Of a stretch of 64,000 nt of DNA, positions 51,304 to 60,183 are shown in pieces. Position numbers and translations under genes: made by a program. This stretch comes from Novosphingobium sp. SG919. GTDB taxonomy: Bacteria > Pseudomonadota > Alphaproteobacteria > Sphingomonadales > Sphingomonadaceae. Location of the stretch: assembly GCF_012932495.1 (NCBI RefSeq), contig NZ_JABCNG010000001.1, positions 1,736,001 to 1,800,000 on the forward strand, in the 5' to 3' direction. The notes beneath the pieces are model-generated. The model had not been told where the DNA came from and did no database searches. It was given only the letters and a program-made list of their open reading frames with translations. The stretch's first letter is position 1. Each line of letters starts with the position of its first letter.

Positions 51304-51591
51304 GTGGATTTCGACGACCAGATGCGCCGCTATTTCGGCGTGACCGATCCCGGATCGGCCACGCCAGCGGTCCTCGCCGCCGGCATGGAACGCCTTTCCG
51401 TTGATTTCGGCCTGGAACGTGATCCCGGCCGGCGCTTTGCGATGTGGGCGCTGATGCACATCCTGGGCAATGCGCCCGATCTCGACGTGGCCTTCCCCGA
51501 TCCTGCCGCACAGGACGCCGCGCGAAATTTCATGGACATGCTGGACCAGATCCAGCGAGAGGCAGACCTCCAGGCCGGCGATCAGGCCTGA
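51304..51591 (+). CDS. Small hypothetical acidic protein
   Basis: 95 residues from a GTG preceded by GGAAAGG. Acidic and helical (MDFDDQMRRYFGVTDPGS at the start, FMDMLDQIQREADLQ at the end), without signal peptide or membrane segment. No family was recognised. It lies 36 bases after HU on the same strand and its last 10 bases overlap the convergent Gre-factor gene. Confidence 0.6.
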   Translation: MDFDDQMRRYFGVTDPGSATPAVLAAGMERLSVDFGLERDPGRRFAMWALMHILGNAPDLDVAFPDPAAQDAARNFMDMLDQIQREADLQAGDQA

Positions 51592-52052
51592 TCGCGGCTG
51601 CCGATTTCCAGCACTTCCACGGCATCGGCCTTGCCGCCGAAATCCACGCTTTCGCCCGCCTCGGCGCCCATGATGGCCCGCGCCAGGGGCGCGGAAAAGG
51701 ACAGCAGGCCCGCCGCCGGATCGGCCTCGTCATCGCCCACCAGCGTGATCGTGCGCAGTTTGCCGTTGTGCCGCAGGGTAACCGTGGCGCCAAACTCGAC
51801 GACTGTCCCCGATGGCGGCGGCATGACCTGCGCCGTGGCAAGGCGCGTGCTCCAATAGCGCAAGTCGCGCCGCGCCGCCTTGAGGGCATCTTCATCGGCA
51901 AGCGCAGCCACTTGCGCTTCCACCTCCGCCACCTTCGCAGCAATCTGCTCCAGTCCCCGTGGCGTCACCAGGTTGGGTCCCGTCGGGATCGGCCGCTCGA
52001 ACTTGGGTTCGAGATGTTCGTCATCGCTTTCGCGGCGAAAAGCCACACTCAT
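51582..52052 (-). CDS. GreA/GreB-family transcript cleavage factor
   Basis: 156 residues. An N-terminal coiled coil (GLEQIAAKVAEVEAQVAALA, then DALKAARRDLRYWSTRL) is followed by a GreA/GreB C-terminal domain (VVEFGATVTLRHNGKLRTIT, LVGDDEADPAAGLLSFSAPL and AIMGAEAGESVDF). Gre factors insert the coiled coil into RNA polymerase to rescue backtracked complexes. The tip is less clearly like the usual acidic GDxxEN pattern, so it may be a Rnk-like or specialised member. The start overlaps the Hsp70-like gene by four bases. Confidence 0.88.
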   Translation of the reverse strand: MSVAFRRESDDEHLEPKFERPIPTGPNLVTPRGLEQIAAKVAEVEAQVAALADEDALKAARRDLRYWSTRLATAQVMPPPSGTVVEFGATVTLRHNGKLRTITLVGDDEADPAAGLLSFSAPLARAIMGAEAGESVDFGGKADAVEVLEIGSRDQA

Positions 52053-53371
52053 GCCGGGTCCTCGTCCTGCGCCGTCCAGGCTTCCATGTCGGCCTCTTCA
52101 CCGATCAGGGCAAGGCCATGAGCGATAGAGGTCAATTCTTCGCCGCTTTCGATCCGCCCCGCGCCGAACCGATCGACGAACAATTGCCGCACCGCCGGGA
52201 TCAACGAGGAGCCTCCGGTGAGGAACACATGGTCGATCGCGTCGCGCGCCAGACCGGCGGCAGCCAGCGCCGCATCGACGGTTTCGCCGATCCGGGCAAG
52301 ATCGGGCGCGATCCACGATTCGAATTCGGCCCGGCGCACGGGCACATCGAGCGCCAGATGCGGGCTTTCGAACGTGAAGCGGGCTTCGTCCTGGCTCGAC
52401 AGCGCGCGCTTGAGTCGGCCCACGGCGTCGTAGAGCGGATAGCCCAGTTCGTTTTCCACCACCGCGATCATCCGCGCGATCGCCTGGGGATCGCTGGCGG
52501 CACGGCGCAGGCGAGCGAGTTCTTCCAGCGTGCGCCGATTGCGCATCAAGGCCAGGCGCGACCAATCGCCGAAGTCGGTGAAATGGCCATCGGGGATTTC
52601 CAGCACCTTGTCGAACGAGCGATAGGTGCCCCCCTTCCCCAGCATCGGCAGGATCAGGCGATCCATGATGCGATAATCGAACCGGTCGCCGGCCAGGCCA
52701 ATGCCGGCTGAGCCGAGCGGCAGACAACGGCGCGCCGCCCCCGGTGCATCGACCCTGACCAGCGAAAAGTCGCTGGTGCCACCGCCGAAATCGGCCACCA
52801 GCAGCGTGGCGGGTCGCTGCAACCGCCGGGCAAAGCTGAACGCCGCGCCCAATGGTTCATAGACATAATGGACCGGTCGGCCCAGCACGCCGAACATCGC
52901 GTCATAGCGCTGCCTGGCAAGGGCGGGGTCTGGGCGCGAGCCGACATAGCGCACCGGCCGGCCAACCACGACGCGGTCGGGCAAATCGGCCAGCACAGCG
53001 CCGCCACGGGCCACCAGGTGGCGCAGGAACACCTGGCCCAGTTCTTCGAACCGCAGGCGCTTTTCGAACAGATTGGCGTGATCGAACGTGGGATTGGCCG
53101 CGACCGACTTGAACGATTGAATGAAGCGGCTGCCGCCGGGAAAGTCGAGGAATTCGGCGATCGCCCAGGGCCCGGCTTCATGGGCCAGGGCGCCGCGCGG
53201 GCCATCATCCTGCCAAAAGCACAGCGCGGTGCGAAACACGCTGGCGCTGCCATCGGGCGTGGCGAATGGCACCAATTGCGCGTCGCCCGCCCCGGAAGAG
53301 CAGGCGATCACCGAATTGGTCGTGCCGAAATCGATTCCGACCGCGCGCGGGGCCGGCGTGGTGGCGGCCAT
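52049..53371 (-). CDS. YegD-like Hsp70-family protein
   Basis: 440 residues, close to E. coli YegD. The actin-like ATPase is complete: phosphate-1 loop VGIDFGTTNSVIACS, phosphate-2 LLVADFGGGTSDFSL and the adenosine motif VFLTGGSSLIPAVRQL. There is no substrate-binding domain of the DnaK type. It probably acts as a chaperone-like ATPase of unknown client. AAAGGA eight bases upstream sets the start at 53371. It is coupled by overlap to the Gre-factor gene, which is unusual. Confidence 0.9.
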   Translation of the reverse strand: MAATTPAPRAVGIDFGTTNSVIACSSGAGDAQLVPFATPDGSASVFRTALCFWQDDGPRGALAHEAGPWAIAEFLDFPGGSRFIQSFKSVAANPTFDHANLFEKRLRFEELGQVFLRHLVARGGAVLADLPDRVVVGRPVRYVGSRPDPALARQRYDAMFGVLGRPVHYVYEPLGAAFSFARRLQRPATLLVADFGGGTSDFSLVRVDAPGAARRCLPLGSAGIGLAGDRFDYRIMDRLILPMLGKGGTYRSFDKVLEIPDGHFTDFGDWSRLALMRNRRTLEELARLRRAASDPQAIARMIAVVENELGYPLYDAVGRLKRALSSQDEARFTFESPHLALDVPVRRAEFESWIAPDLARIGETVDAALAAAGLARDAIDHVFLTGGSSLIPAVRQLFVDRFGAGRIESGEELTSIAHGLALIGEEADMEAWTAQDEDPA

Positions 53372-53621
53372 GCACGCCGTCCTTTCAAATGCCATCGGGG
53401 CGGGCGGCTATGGCAGGGTGTCTTCCCGGGCGCAACTGCGGCCTGGCGGGAAAAGACCGGTGGGCGATCGCCTAAGCGGATCGCCCACCGGCAGCAGGGT
53501 GAAACATGATCTGACGCTAGCCTGCGCCAGTCCGCACGGCAAGGCCAGCCCTGCCATGGCCACATTTCCCGGTGTGAAACGCTTGGCACCACGGCCGCCT
53601 TGCCGCACAAGCGCGGCTATC

Positions 53622-54179
53622 ATGACGCTCGCCTACACCCTCGACGCCACCGCAGATGCCGTTGCCCAGGCGCTGGGTGCCGATCGCAATGGCGATGTGT
53701 GGGCTGGTGGCGCTGTCCGCGCCGGTGGCTATGCCCCCGTCGTGGTGCGGGGGCGCGACGGGCGCCGACGGATCGTGCCGCGCCAATGGGGCGTGCCGCC
53801 ACCGCCACGCGGCCAGCATATCGTCACAACTGTGCGCAACGTGGAAAGTCCGTTCTGGATCGGCACCTTGCGCCATCCCGAAATGCGCTGCGTGGTTCCC
53901 GCCACGCATTTCCGCGCCGGCGGCCCGCGCCGCTGGTGGCGATCGCCCGATGCCCCGATCATGGCATTTGCCGGCATCTGGCGCGATTCCGAAGTGCCCA
54001 GTTTTGCCGTGCTGACCGTCGCCGTCGACACGCTGTCCGGCCCCGCCGGCATGCCCACTTCAGTGCCATTGCTGTTGAATGCGGCGGAGCAGATGCAGTG
54101 GTTGGCCCAAGGCTGGAAGGATGTCGAAAGCCTGGTCCGCCCTGTCCATCCCGATTGGATTGCCGAACTGGGTGCGTGA
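53622..54179 (+). CDS. Degenerate SRAP (HMCES/YedK)-family protein lacking catalytic residues
   Basis: 185 residues aligned by eye with the alphaproteobacterial SRAP pattern: an initial YTLDATADAVAQALGA segment, GGYAPVVV, RQWGVPPPP, TVRNVESPFWI, RCVVPATHF, IMAFAGIWRD and a C-terminal GMPTSVPLLL. In active SRAP proteins Cys2 forms a thiazolidine crosslink with abasic sites. Here position 2 is Thr, the Glu of the usual ADGFYEW motif is Ala99, and the His near the MPVIL motif is Gly. Upstream in-frame codons do not supply an initiator-Cys start. It is probably a DNA-binding or regulatory relic, or has another chemistry. Confidence 0.75.
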   Translation: MTLAYTLDATADAVAQALGADRNGDVWAGGAVRAGGYAPVVVRGRDGRRRIVPRQWGVPPPPRGQHIVTTVRNVESPFWIGTLRHPEMRCVVPATHFRAGGPRRWWRSPDAPIMAFAGIWRDSEVPSFAVLTVAVDTLSGPAGMPTSVPLLLNAAEQMQWLAQGWKDVESLVRPVHPDWIAELGA

Positions 54180-54360
54180 TTCCAAAGACTTGCCGCGGGC
54201 GGTGCCAAACGCGGGGTGATCTGTGGGGTTTTCCTCCGATTATACGTTTTTTTTGGAAACCTATCTTGGAATCCGGCGTTGCGGTCACCATTGGAGCTTT
54301 TCAGGGACCGTCACGTCGAAGCGCTGCGCCTATGGCCGGCGCGATCCAGATCGAGTGGAA

Positions 54361-55365
54361 ATGAGACAGGAATTCAACAACCACGGTGGCGGCGTCGCCA
54401 TCATTCGCGCCAGGGATTTCGCCCCCCAGGAAATCACCCGGCCCGTGCCCCGCGTGGGCGTGATCGCCAATCCGCGCAGCCACCGCAACCATGGCGGCTC
54501 GCGTCCTGCGGCGCTGCCCGAAGCGGTGGTGTTCAAGCGGGAGCCGGCGTCGCGCAACGAACTGGTCAGCATCCTCACGCAATTCGCCAATGAGGGCGTC
54601 GAACTCATTGTAATCGATGGCGGAGATGGGACGGTGCGCGATGTCTTGAGCGTGGCGCACATGGTCTATCGCGGCGCCTTGCCGCGTGTGGCGGTGATCC
54701 CATCGGGCAAAACCAACGCCTTGGCGCTCGATCTTGGCCTGCCCGCGCATTGGGATCTGGGCGATGCCATCCGCGCCCATGCCGAAAACCGCGTGGCGGA
54801 TCGTGAACCGGTGCATATTCACTGGAACAACAACGCACTGCCAGATCAGCTGGGCTTCATTTTCGGGCTGGGCGTGTTCAGCCGCGCCACGCTGCTGGCG
54901 CAGCGCGTTCACCGCAAGGGCATGTTCAACAACATTGCCGTGGCTTTGACCGTGGCGATGGCCTTGCTCAAGAGCCTGCTGGGCGGTCCGCGTAACAATT
55001 GGCGCCGGGGTGACATGGCGCGGGTTTCACGCAACGGCGTGGACGTCTTTGCCGAGCGGGTCTACCTGATGCTCGCCTCCACGCTGCGGCGCATGCCGGT
55101 GGGCCTGCGTCCGTTCGGCCGGGCGCGTGACGGGCTCAAGTTCCTGACGGTGAAAGCGCCGCCTCGCGCGCTCTATCGCAATTTCCTGTCGGTGATGAAG
55201 GGCAAGGAATCTCCCCAACTGGAGGCGGATGGCTATCTGCGGCGCGACGTGGACAAGGTCTATCTGTCGCTCGATCGCGGGTTCATCCTGGACGGTGAAC
55301 AGTTCCCGGGCGGCAACCTGATCATCAGCCGCGGCCGGCCGATCCAGTTCGTGGTGGCGGGATGA
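54361..55365 (+). CDS. Diacylglycerol/ceramide kinase-family lipid kinase
   Basis: 334 residues. The DAGK catalytic domain begins with VGVIANPRSHRNHGG and contains the ATP-binding motif VIDGGDGTVRDVL, then VIPSGKTNALALDLG. The C-terminal half is the usual beta-sandwich with FILDGEQFPGGN. It phosphorylates a lipid alcohol such as diacylglycerol, ceramide or sphingoid base. The ATG at 54361 starts 24 residues before the domain; upstream codons look non-coding. It overlaps the next gene by ATGA and leads a three-gene operon. Confidence 0.85.
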   Translation: MRQEFNNHGGGVAIIRARDFAPQEITRPVPRVGVIANPRSHRNHGGSRPAALPEAVVFKREPASRNELVSILTQFANEGVELIVIDGGDGTVRDVLSVAHMVYRGALPRVAVIPSGKTNALALDLGLPAHWDLGDAIRAHAENRVADREPVHIHWNNNALPDQLGFIFGLGVFSRATLLAQRVHRKGMFNNIAVALTVAMALLKSLLGGPRNNWRRGDMARVSRNGVDVFAERVYLMLASTLRRMPVGLRPFGRARDGLKFLTVKAPPRALYRNFLSVMKGKESPQLEADGYLRRDVDKVYLSLDRGFILDGEQFPGGNLIISRGRPIQFVVAG

Positions 55366-56255
55366 GCCTGAGGCCCGCCGTCGCGGCCATGCTGGCCCAA
55401 CCGGTGAAAGCAGAGATCGTGGCCGCCGCGCGGCAGGTCTGCGCGCGCCTGGGCGGTGACGCCGTGCTGTTCTATGGCTCCAACCTTCGGCGCAACGATC
55501 TGGAAGGCCTGGTGGATTTCTACGTCATCCACCGCCGCGCGGCGCACGGTGCGGGCGCCGTGCTGTGGCCCGATGTGGGGTATCATGAGGTAAACCTGGG
55601 TCAGGTGACAGTGCGCGCGAAAGTGGCGGTGCTCTCGCTCGACCAGTTCCGTCGTGCCGCAGCCGGCCGGGGCATCGACACCACCGTGTGGGCCCGTTTC
55701 AGCCAGCCCGCGCGCTTGCTGGTCCATGCCGACGCCGCCATGGCCGAGGCGGTATGCGACGCGGTTGCCACGGCGATCGAGACCGCCGCGCGCTTTGCCT
55801 TGGCGCTGGGCCCCGATCATGGCCCGGCAGACGCCTGGTGGCTGGCGCTGTTTCGCCAGACGTATCGCGCCGAATTGCGGGTGGAGCCGCCGGCACGGAG
55901 CGACACGATCCTGGCAGGTGACCCCATCCATTTCCGCACCATGCTGCCGCTGGCCTGGGCCAGCCAGGGCATCTTGCTGGGCGGCACGGCGCAGGATTGG
56001 CACCCCGATGTGCCCCCGGCCTGGCGCCTGCGCTGGCGACGCGCCTGGGCGGTGCGCCGCACGCTGGGCAAGCCGCTCAATGCACTGCGGCTGATCAAGG
56101 CCGCTTTCACCTTTGACGGCGCCGCACGCTATGCCCTGTGGAAGATCGAGCGCCATTCCGGCCTTCGCCTTGCCTTGACGCCATGGCGCGAACGCCATCC
56201 GATCCTCGCGGCGCCGGGCGTGCTGCTGCGCCTTTGGCAGGCGCGCCGGGCATGA
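55362..56255 (+). CDS. Tam41-like nucleotidyltransferase-fold protein
   Basis: 297 residues. The N-terminal part resembles the Tam41 (CDP-diacylglycerol synthase) pattern: AVLFYGSNLRRNDLEGLVDF in place of YGSGVF...D, then LWPDVGYHEV, TVRAKVAVLSLDQF in the KYGVVS position, and WARFSQPARLLV in the AGRLxKP position. The C-terminal half is helical and basic. Tam41 proteins transfer CMP to a phospholipid. Similarity is by eye and distant, so the substrate is uncertain. Its overlap with both neighbours ties it to the lipid kinase and the NTP-transferase. Confidence 0.65.
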   Translation: MSLRPAVAAMLAQPVKAEIVAAARQVCARLGGDAVLFYGSNLRRNDLEGLVDFYVIHRRAAHGAGAVLWPDVGYHEVNLGQVTVRAKVAVLSLDQFRRAAAGRGIDTTVWARFSQPARLLVHADAAMAEAVCDAVATAIETAARFALALGPDHGPADAWWLALFRQTYRAELRVEPPARSDTILAGDPIHFRTMLPLAWASQGILLGGTAQDWHPDVPPAWRLRWRRAWAVRRTLGKPLNALRLIKAAFTFDGAARYALWKIERHSGLRLALTPWRERHPILAAPGVLLRLWQARRA

Positions 56256-57013
56256 ACGGCTTTTCGGCGCTTGTGCTGGCCGGATCGCGCGGGCCAAACG
56301 ATCCGGTTGCAGCGAGCGAGGGCCTCGCGGCCAAGGCTCTGGTCACCGTCGGCGGCGTGCCCATGCTGGTGCGGGTGGTGCGTGCCTTGCGCGCGGCTGG
56401 CGCCATCCGCGTGGCGGTGGCCGCATCCGATCCGCAAGTCGTGGCACTGGCACGCGAACTCGGTTGCAGCCTGGTTCCGGCTGCCAGTGGTCCAAGCGAA
56501 AGCGCCGCGCGTGGTTTTGCCGAACTGGGCGCGCCCATGCTGTTGACCACGGCCGATCACGCGCTGTTGCAGCCGCAGTGGATTGACGATTTCCGCCGTG
56601 CCGTGGCGCCAGGGGCCGATGTATCGGTATTGCTGGCGCGGCGTGATGTGGTGGAGGCGGCCGTTCCGCACACCCGCCGCACCTGGCTGCGTTTTGCCGA
56701 TGGGCAATGGTCGGGCTGCAATCTCTTCCACTTTGCCACGCCGCGCGCGGGCGATGCCTTTGCCCTTTGGCAATCGGTGGAGCGCGATCGCAAGCGTCCC
56801 TGGCGGATCGTCTGGCGCCTGGGGCCCTGGCTGTTGCTGCGCTATGGCGTCGGGCGGCTTTCGCTGCGCCAGGCGATGGCACAATTGGGCCGCCGTGCCG
56901 GGCTGGCGGTGGAAGCCGTGGCGAGCCCCCACGGGCTTGCCGCCGTCGACGTCGACAAGCCCGAAGACCTGGCTTTGGCCCGCCAGATCGTGGACGGCCC
57001 GCCGGCCGCCTGA
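56252..57013 (+). CDS. MobA-like NTP-transferase
   Basis: 253 residues. An N-terminal nucleotidyltransferase fold (FSALVLAGSRGPNDPVA, then KALVTVGGVPMLVRVVRAL) with metal-binding TTADHALL and a C-terminal VDVDKPEDLALARQI motif. Such enzymes make CDP- or GDP-linked alcohols or cofactors. The Lys of VGGVPM and the TAD motif are intact, so it should be active. It overlaps the Tam41-like gene by ATGA. In context it probably activates a small phosphorylated alcohol for attachment to a lipid. Confidence 0.85.
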   Translation: MNGFSALVLAGSRGPNDPVAASEGLAAKALVTVGGVPMLVRVVRALRAAGAIRVAVAASDPQVVALARELGCSLVPAASGPSESAARGFAELGAPMLLTTADHALLQPQWIDDFRRAVAPGADVSVLLARRDVVEAAVPHTRRTWLRFADGQWSGCNLFHFATPRAGDAFALWQSVERDRKRPWRIVWRLGPWLLLRYGVGRLSLRQAMAQLGRRAGLAVEAVASPHGLAAVDVDKPEDLALARQIVDGPPAA

Positions 57014-57023
57014 AACTGCGCGC

Positions 57024-58337
57024 TTACGTGGCCGCCTCTTCCAAACCATGGCGCATGGCATAATGCCACAGCACCGCGCCCAACAGGACGCTGGCGGCGA
57101 CCGAGCCGGCAAAGACGCTGATACTGGCGCCCAGCGCGCCGATGCGCGGCAGCAGTACGAGCATCAAGGCGATCTGCAGGGCAACCGCCACAGCGCGGGC
57201 GACGGTGGCGGAAAGCGCGCGATGGACCGAGAGCAGGATCGGTTCGAACGCGGCGGCGGCGAGTTCGATCGCGCCAGCCCCGGCCAGCCACAGCAGATAG
57301 ATATAGCCCGCGCCGAAATCGTGCCCACCCACCAGGACCAGCAGGTCGTGCCCGGACACGGCCACCAGCGCCATGACCGCGCCTGCCGCGCCCAGGCATG
57401 CCAGCCCAAGCCGCAGCACGCCGGACCGAAAACGCGCACGCGAGGCGCTGCGGATCGACCGGACGATTTCGGGAAAGGCGGCACGCGTCAACAGGATGGA
57501 CAGCTTGGACAGCGCATTGGCAAGCTGGGCGGCCAGGCGGAAGGCGCCGGCTGCCTCTGCCCCGGCAAAGCCGCCAACCAGGAGCAGGGGTGCTTGGCGC
57601 GCGGCCAGGCCCAACGTGGATTGGCCGTTGGTGCTGATCAGCACGCGCGCAATTCCGGGGTTTTCCGCACGGACGGCGCGCCAATCGAACGTGGCGGCCA
57701 ACAGCGAACGGACGTCGCCGGTTTGCGCCGCGAGCGCCCAGGTTGCCGCCAAAGTCAAAAGCTCTGCCACCGCCCAGGCCAGCAGGAATCCCGCCAGGTC
57801 GGGCCAGAACCACTGGGCCAGGCTGGCCCCGATCAACCGGCCGATCGGCTGCACGCTATCGGCCATCGCTGCCAGGCGAAAGCGATCGCGCATGCGCAGG
57901 ATGCCCGTGGGGGTGGAGCGCAGCGTGACCAACTGCACCACGGCATAGCCGATGGCAAATGGCACCACCGCGCTATCCATGCCAAATGGCGTGGGCCACA
58001 GCAGGAACAGCGCGATGACCAGGCCGATGCCCACGCCGGCACTGCACACCTCGATCAGCGCGGCCGCCTGTTCCAGCCGCCAGGTTGCGCGCGGGTTTCC
58101 GGCACCCTCGTGCGCGAGCCCGTATTGCACCACAACTTTCCACGTTTCGAAGCTGACCAGCATGGCCAGCGTCTGCGCCGTCCCGGTGATCAGCGCAAAG
58201 CGGCCGAAATCAGCCAGCCCCAGCGTGCGCGTGGCCATGCCGATATAGACCAGCGACAGCACCGCCATCAGTGCATTGCTGGCCAACAGCCAGCCCAGAT
58301 TGGCAAGTACCCCGCGCCACCGCGATCGCGCGGTCAC
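57024..58337 (-). CDS. Polysaccharide/lipid flippase (MVF/Wzx superfamily)
   Basis: 437 residues from a GTG start that overlaps the previous stop (GTGA). It has about twelve membrane segments, beginning LGWLLASNALMAVLSLVYIG and ending SVFAGSVAASVLLGAVLWHY, typical of oligosaccharide flippases. It would move a lipid-linked product to the periplasmic side. It is co-transcribed with the glycerophosphotransferase-like gene and converges on the lipid-kinase operon, the two stops being only 10 bases apart. Confidence 0.88.
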   Translation of the reverse strand: MTARSRWRGVLANLGWLLASNALMAVLSLVYIGMATRTLGLADFGRFALITGTAQTLAMLVSFETWKVVVQYGLAHEGAGNPRATWRLEQAAALIEVCSAGVGIGLVIALFLLWPTPFGMDSAVVPFAIGYAVVQLVTLRSTPTGILRMRDRFRLAAMADSVQPIGRLIGASLAQWFWPDLAGFLLAWAVAELLTLAATWALAAQTGDVRSLLAATFDWRAVRAENPGIARVLISTNGQSTLGLAARQAPLLLVGGFAGAEAAGAFRLAAQLANALSKLSILLTRAAFPEIVRSIRSASRARFRSGVLRLGLACLGAAGAVMALVAVSGHDLLVLVGGHDFGAGYIYLLWLAGAGAIELAAAAFEPILLSVHRALSATVARAVAVALQIALMLVLLPRIGALGASISVFAGSVAASVLLGAVLWHYAMRHGLEEAAT

Positions 58338-59536
58338 GCGTGGGCTCCATCCGCGGCGCGTCTCGCAGGCCCGGCCTGGGCCAATTCCAACAGCGCATCG
58401 GCCGCGCGCTGCACCGCCGGGTGTCCGGGCTGATGCGAAACCGTATCGTCGAAAATCGCCTCTTGCACCGCGCGATAGGTGGCGTGGCGCGCCCAGGCGC
58501 CGGGGATCAAGGCGGCCAGGCCCGCAGCATCGCGCGCCACATCGCCGGCGCGCCAGGCCGGATAAGCCCCTTCGCGCGAACGCGGATCATGCGAAAACGC
58601 GTCGAAAAACAGCAGCGGGCGTGGCCGGACCAGGAATTCATAGACCTGGCTCGACACGTCGCCGATATAGGCCTGCGCCGCGAGGGTGTAGGTCATGTCG
58701 ACCAGCGCCGTGCTGCCGGTGTCGATCAGGATATTGGGCGCCGCCCGCCAGCGTGGATCGATGCCGGGGCGCAAGCGCGCCGTGCGATATTCGAGCGAAA
58801 CATGCAGTTTCTTGGCAAACAGCATGATGTGCGGGGCAAAGATCAGATTGTAGCCCTGCCCTTCGCCTTGCGTGAACCAATCGAGCAGCGCGGGACCGTG
58901 GTCGTACCAGCTCGACAGCAGCGGGTCGAAGTGCGGGTTGTAGACCAGCACAGGATTATCGTTCGAAAACAGCTTTTTCGACTGCGAAAGGTCGATCGTG
59001 TCGAACTTGGGATAACCGATCACCCGCAGCCGTTCGGCCGGGGCCACGCCACGCGCCACCATTTCGCGCGCGGTCTTGTGGCCACTCACCATGATCAGGT
59101 CGAACCCACCCTTTTCGGGATGATAAGACACCATGCGGTCGCCCGCCCCATGCGGAACATAGGCAAAGCGCGCGCGGCCATCGGGCGCGCGGACCGAAAG
59201 GCACGTGCGTTCTGCGCTGACCACCACGCGGGCCGCGTTGATGCGCACGGCGTGATGGCGCAACCGCATCAGCCGGCGCACCGGCGCGACCTTGTTGGGC
59301 AGGGCAAGCGTCGCTTCCAGCCAGGCCGGCAGGGCCATGTCGAACCAGCCGACCCGTGCCGCCGCATCAGGGCCCAGGATCGTTTCCACCCGCGCGCGGA
59401 TAGCCGGCGTTGCCGTGGCACACGTGATGGGTTGGCCCGGCGCGCCCGTTTCGATCAGCGCCCGCGCGATGCCGGCAATATGCGCAACCTGGTGCGGGGC
59501 ATCGTGATTGAACAGGAACAGAATGTCGTCCGCCAT
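58334..59536 (-). CDS. CDP-glycerol glycerophosphotransferase-like (TagB/TagF-related) enzyme
   Basis: 400 residues. The C-terminal part resembles the TagB/F-type GT-B transferase: NPVLVYNPHFDPLLSSWYDH, then IDTGSTALVDMTYTLAAQAY and IGDVSSQVYEFLVRPRPLLF, the place where TagF has a TDYSS motif. The N-terminal half (FLFNHDAPHQVAHIAGIARA) is a Rossmann-like acceptor domain. Such enzymes transfer glycerol-phosphate units from CDP-glycerol. The start at 59536 (MADDILFLF) was chosen over an ATG six codons earlier. The acceptor is not visible from sequence. Confidence 0.7.
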   Translation of the reverse strand: MADDILFLFNHDAPHQVAHIAGIARALIETGAPGQPITCATATPAIRARVETILGPDAAARVGWFDMALPAWLEATLALPNKVAPVRRLMRLRHHAVRINAARVVVSAERTCLSVRAPDGRARFAYVPHGAGDRMVSYHPEKGGFDLIMVSGHKTAREMVARGVAPAERLRVIGYPKFDTIDLSQSKKLFSNDNPVLVYNPHFDPLLSSWYDHGPALLDWFTQGEGQGYNLIFAPHIMLFAKKLHVSLEYRTARLRPGIDPRWRAAPNILIDTGSTALVDMTYTLAAQAYIGDVSSQVYEFLVRPRPLLFFDAFSHDPRSREGAYPAWRAGDVARDAAGLAALIPGAWARHATYRAVQEAIFDDTVSHQPGHPAVQRAADALLELAQAGPARRAADGAHA

Positions 59537-59640
59537 GCGCCGGCGCTCTCTCAATTCATCGAGAATTGCAACCTTTTACCGCTTGGCATGGGCGCGTGCA
59601 TACCTACATCGCGCGCTGCATGCCGGCCACAGGAGATGCC

Positions 59641-60183
59641 ATGAATAATCACGCCATGATGACCCGCGCCCGCCGGATGGACGCGCGCCTGATCAGCGCC
59701 CTGGCGGCTTGCGGTCTGGCGCTTTCCCTGGGTGGCGAAGCCGTCGCGCAAGCACAAGTGCGCACGCCCGACCAAAGCTGCCTGCCCGGCCAGCCGGCGT
59801 TGACAGTGGAAGTGAGCGGCTTCGTCAACGATACCGGCACGGTCCGCGCGCAACTCTATGGACCAGGTGGCGCCCGCTTTCTCGACAAAGGGCAGTGGGT
59901 CATGCGCATCGAACAGGTTCGCCGCGCGCCGGGGCCGATGCACTTCTGCTTTCCGATCAACCAGCCAGGCGACTATGCGGTGGCGGTGCGCCACGATGCC
60001 AACGGCAACGGCAAGTCCGACTGGAACGATGGTGGTGGCTTCACCCGCAACCCGCACCTCTCGCTGATGCGTCTCAAGCCGTCGTTCACGCAAAGCGCGG
60101 TGCCGGTGAACGGCCGCTCGGTCAACGTGGCGGTGGTGATGCAGTACCGGCGCGGGCTTTCGATCGGCCCGATTACGCGATGA
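59641..60183 (+). CDS. DUF2141 exported protein
   Basis: 180 residues. Signal peptide-like N-terminus (LISALAACGLALSLGGEAVA), then a DUF2141 domain with VEVSGFVNDTGTVRAQLYG and the family hallmark VRHDANGNGKSDWNDGGGF. AGGAG precedes 59641. The family is periplasmic and of unknown function. It is divergent from the glycerophosphotransferase gene (105 bases) and its 3' end overlaps the convergent TetR gene by 11 bases. Confidence 0.88.
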   Translation: MNNHAMMTRARRMDARLISALAACGLALSLGGEAVAQAQVRTPDQSCLPGQPALTVEVSGFVNDTGTVRAQLYGPGGARFLDKGQWVMRIEQVRRAPGPMHFCFPINQPGDYAVAVRHDANGNGKSDWNDGGGFTRNPHLSLMRLKPSFTQSAVPVNGRSVNVAVVMQYRRGLSIGPITR

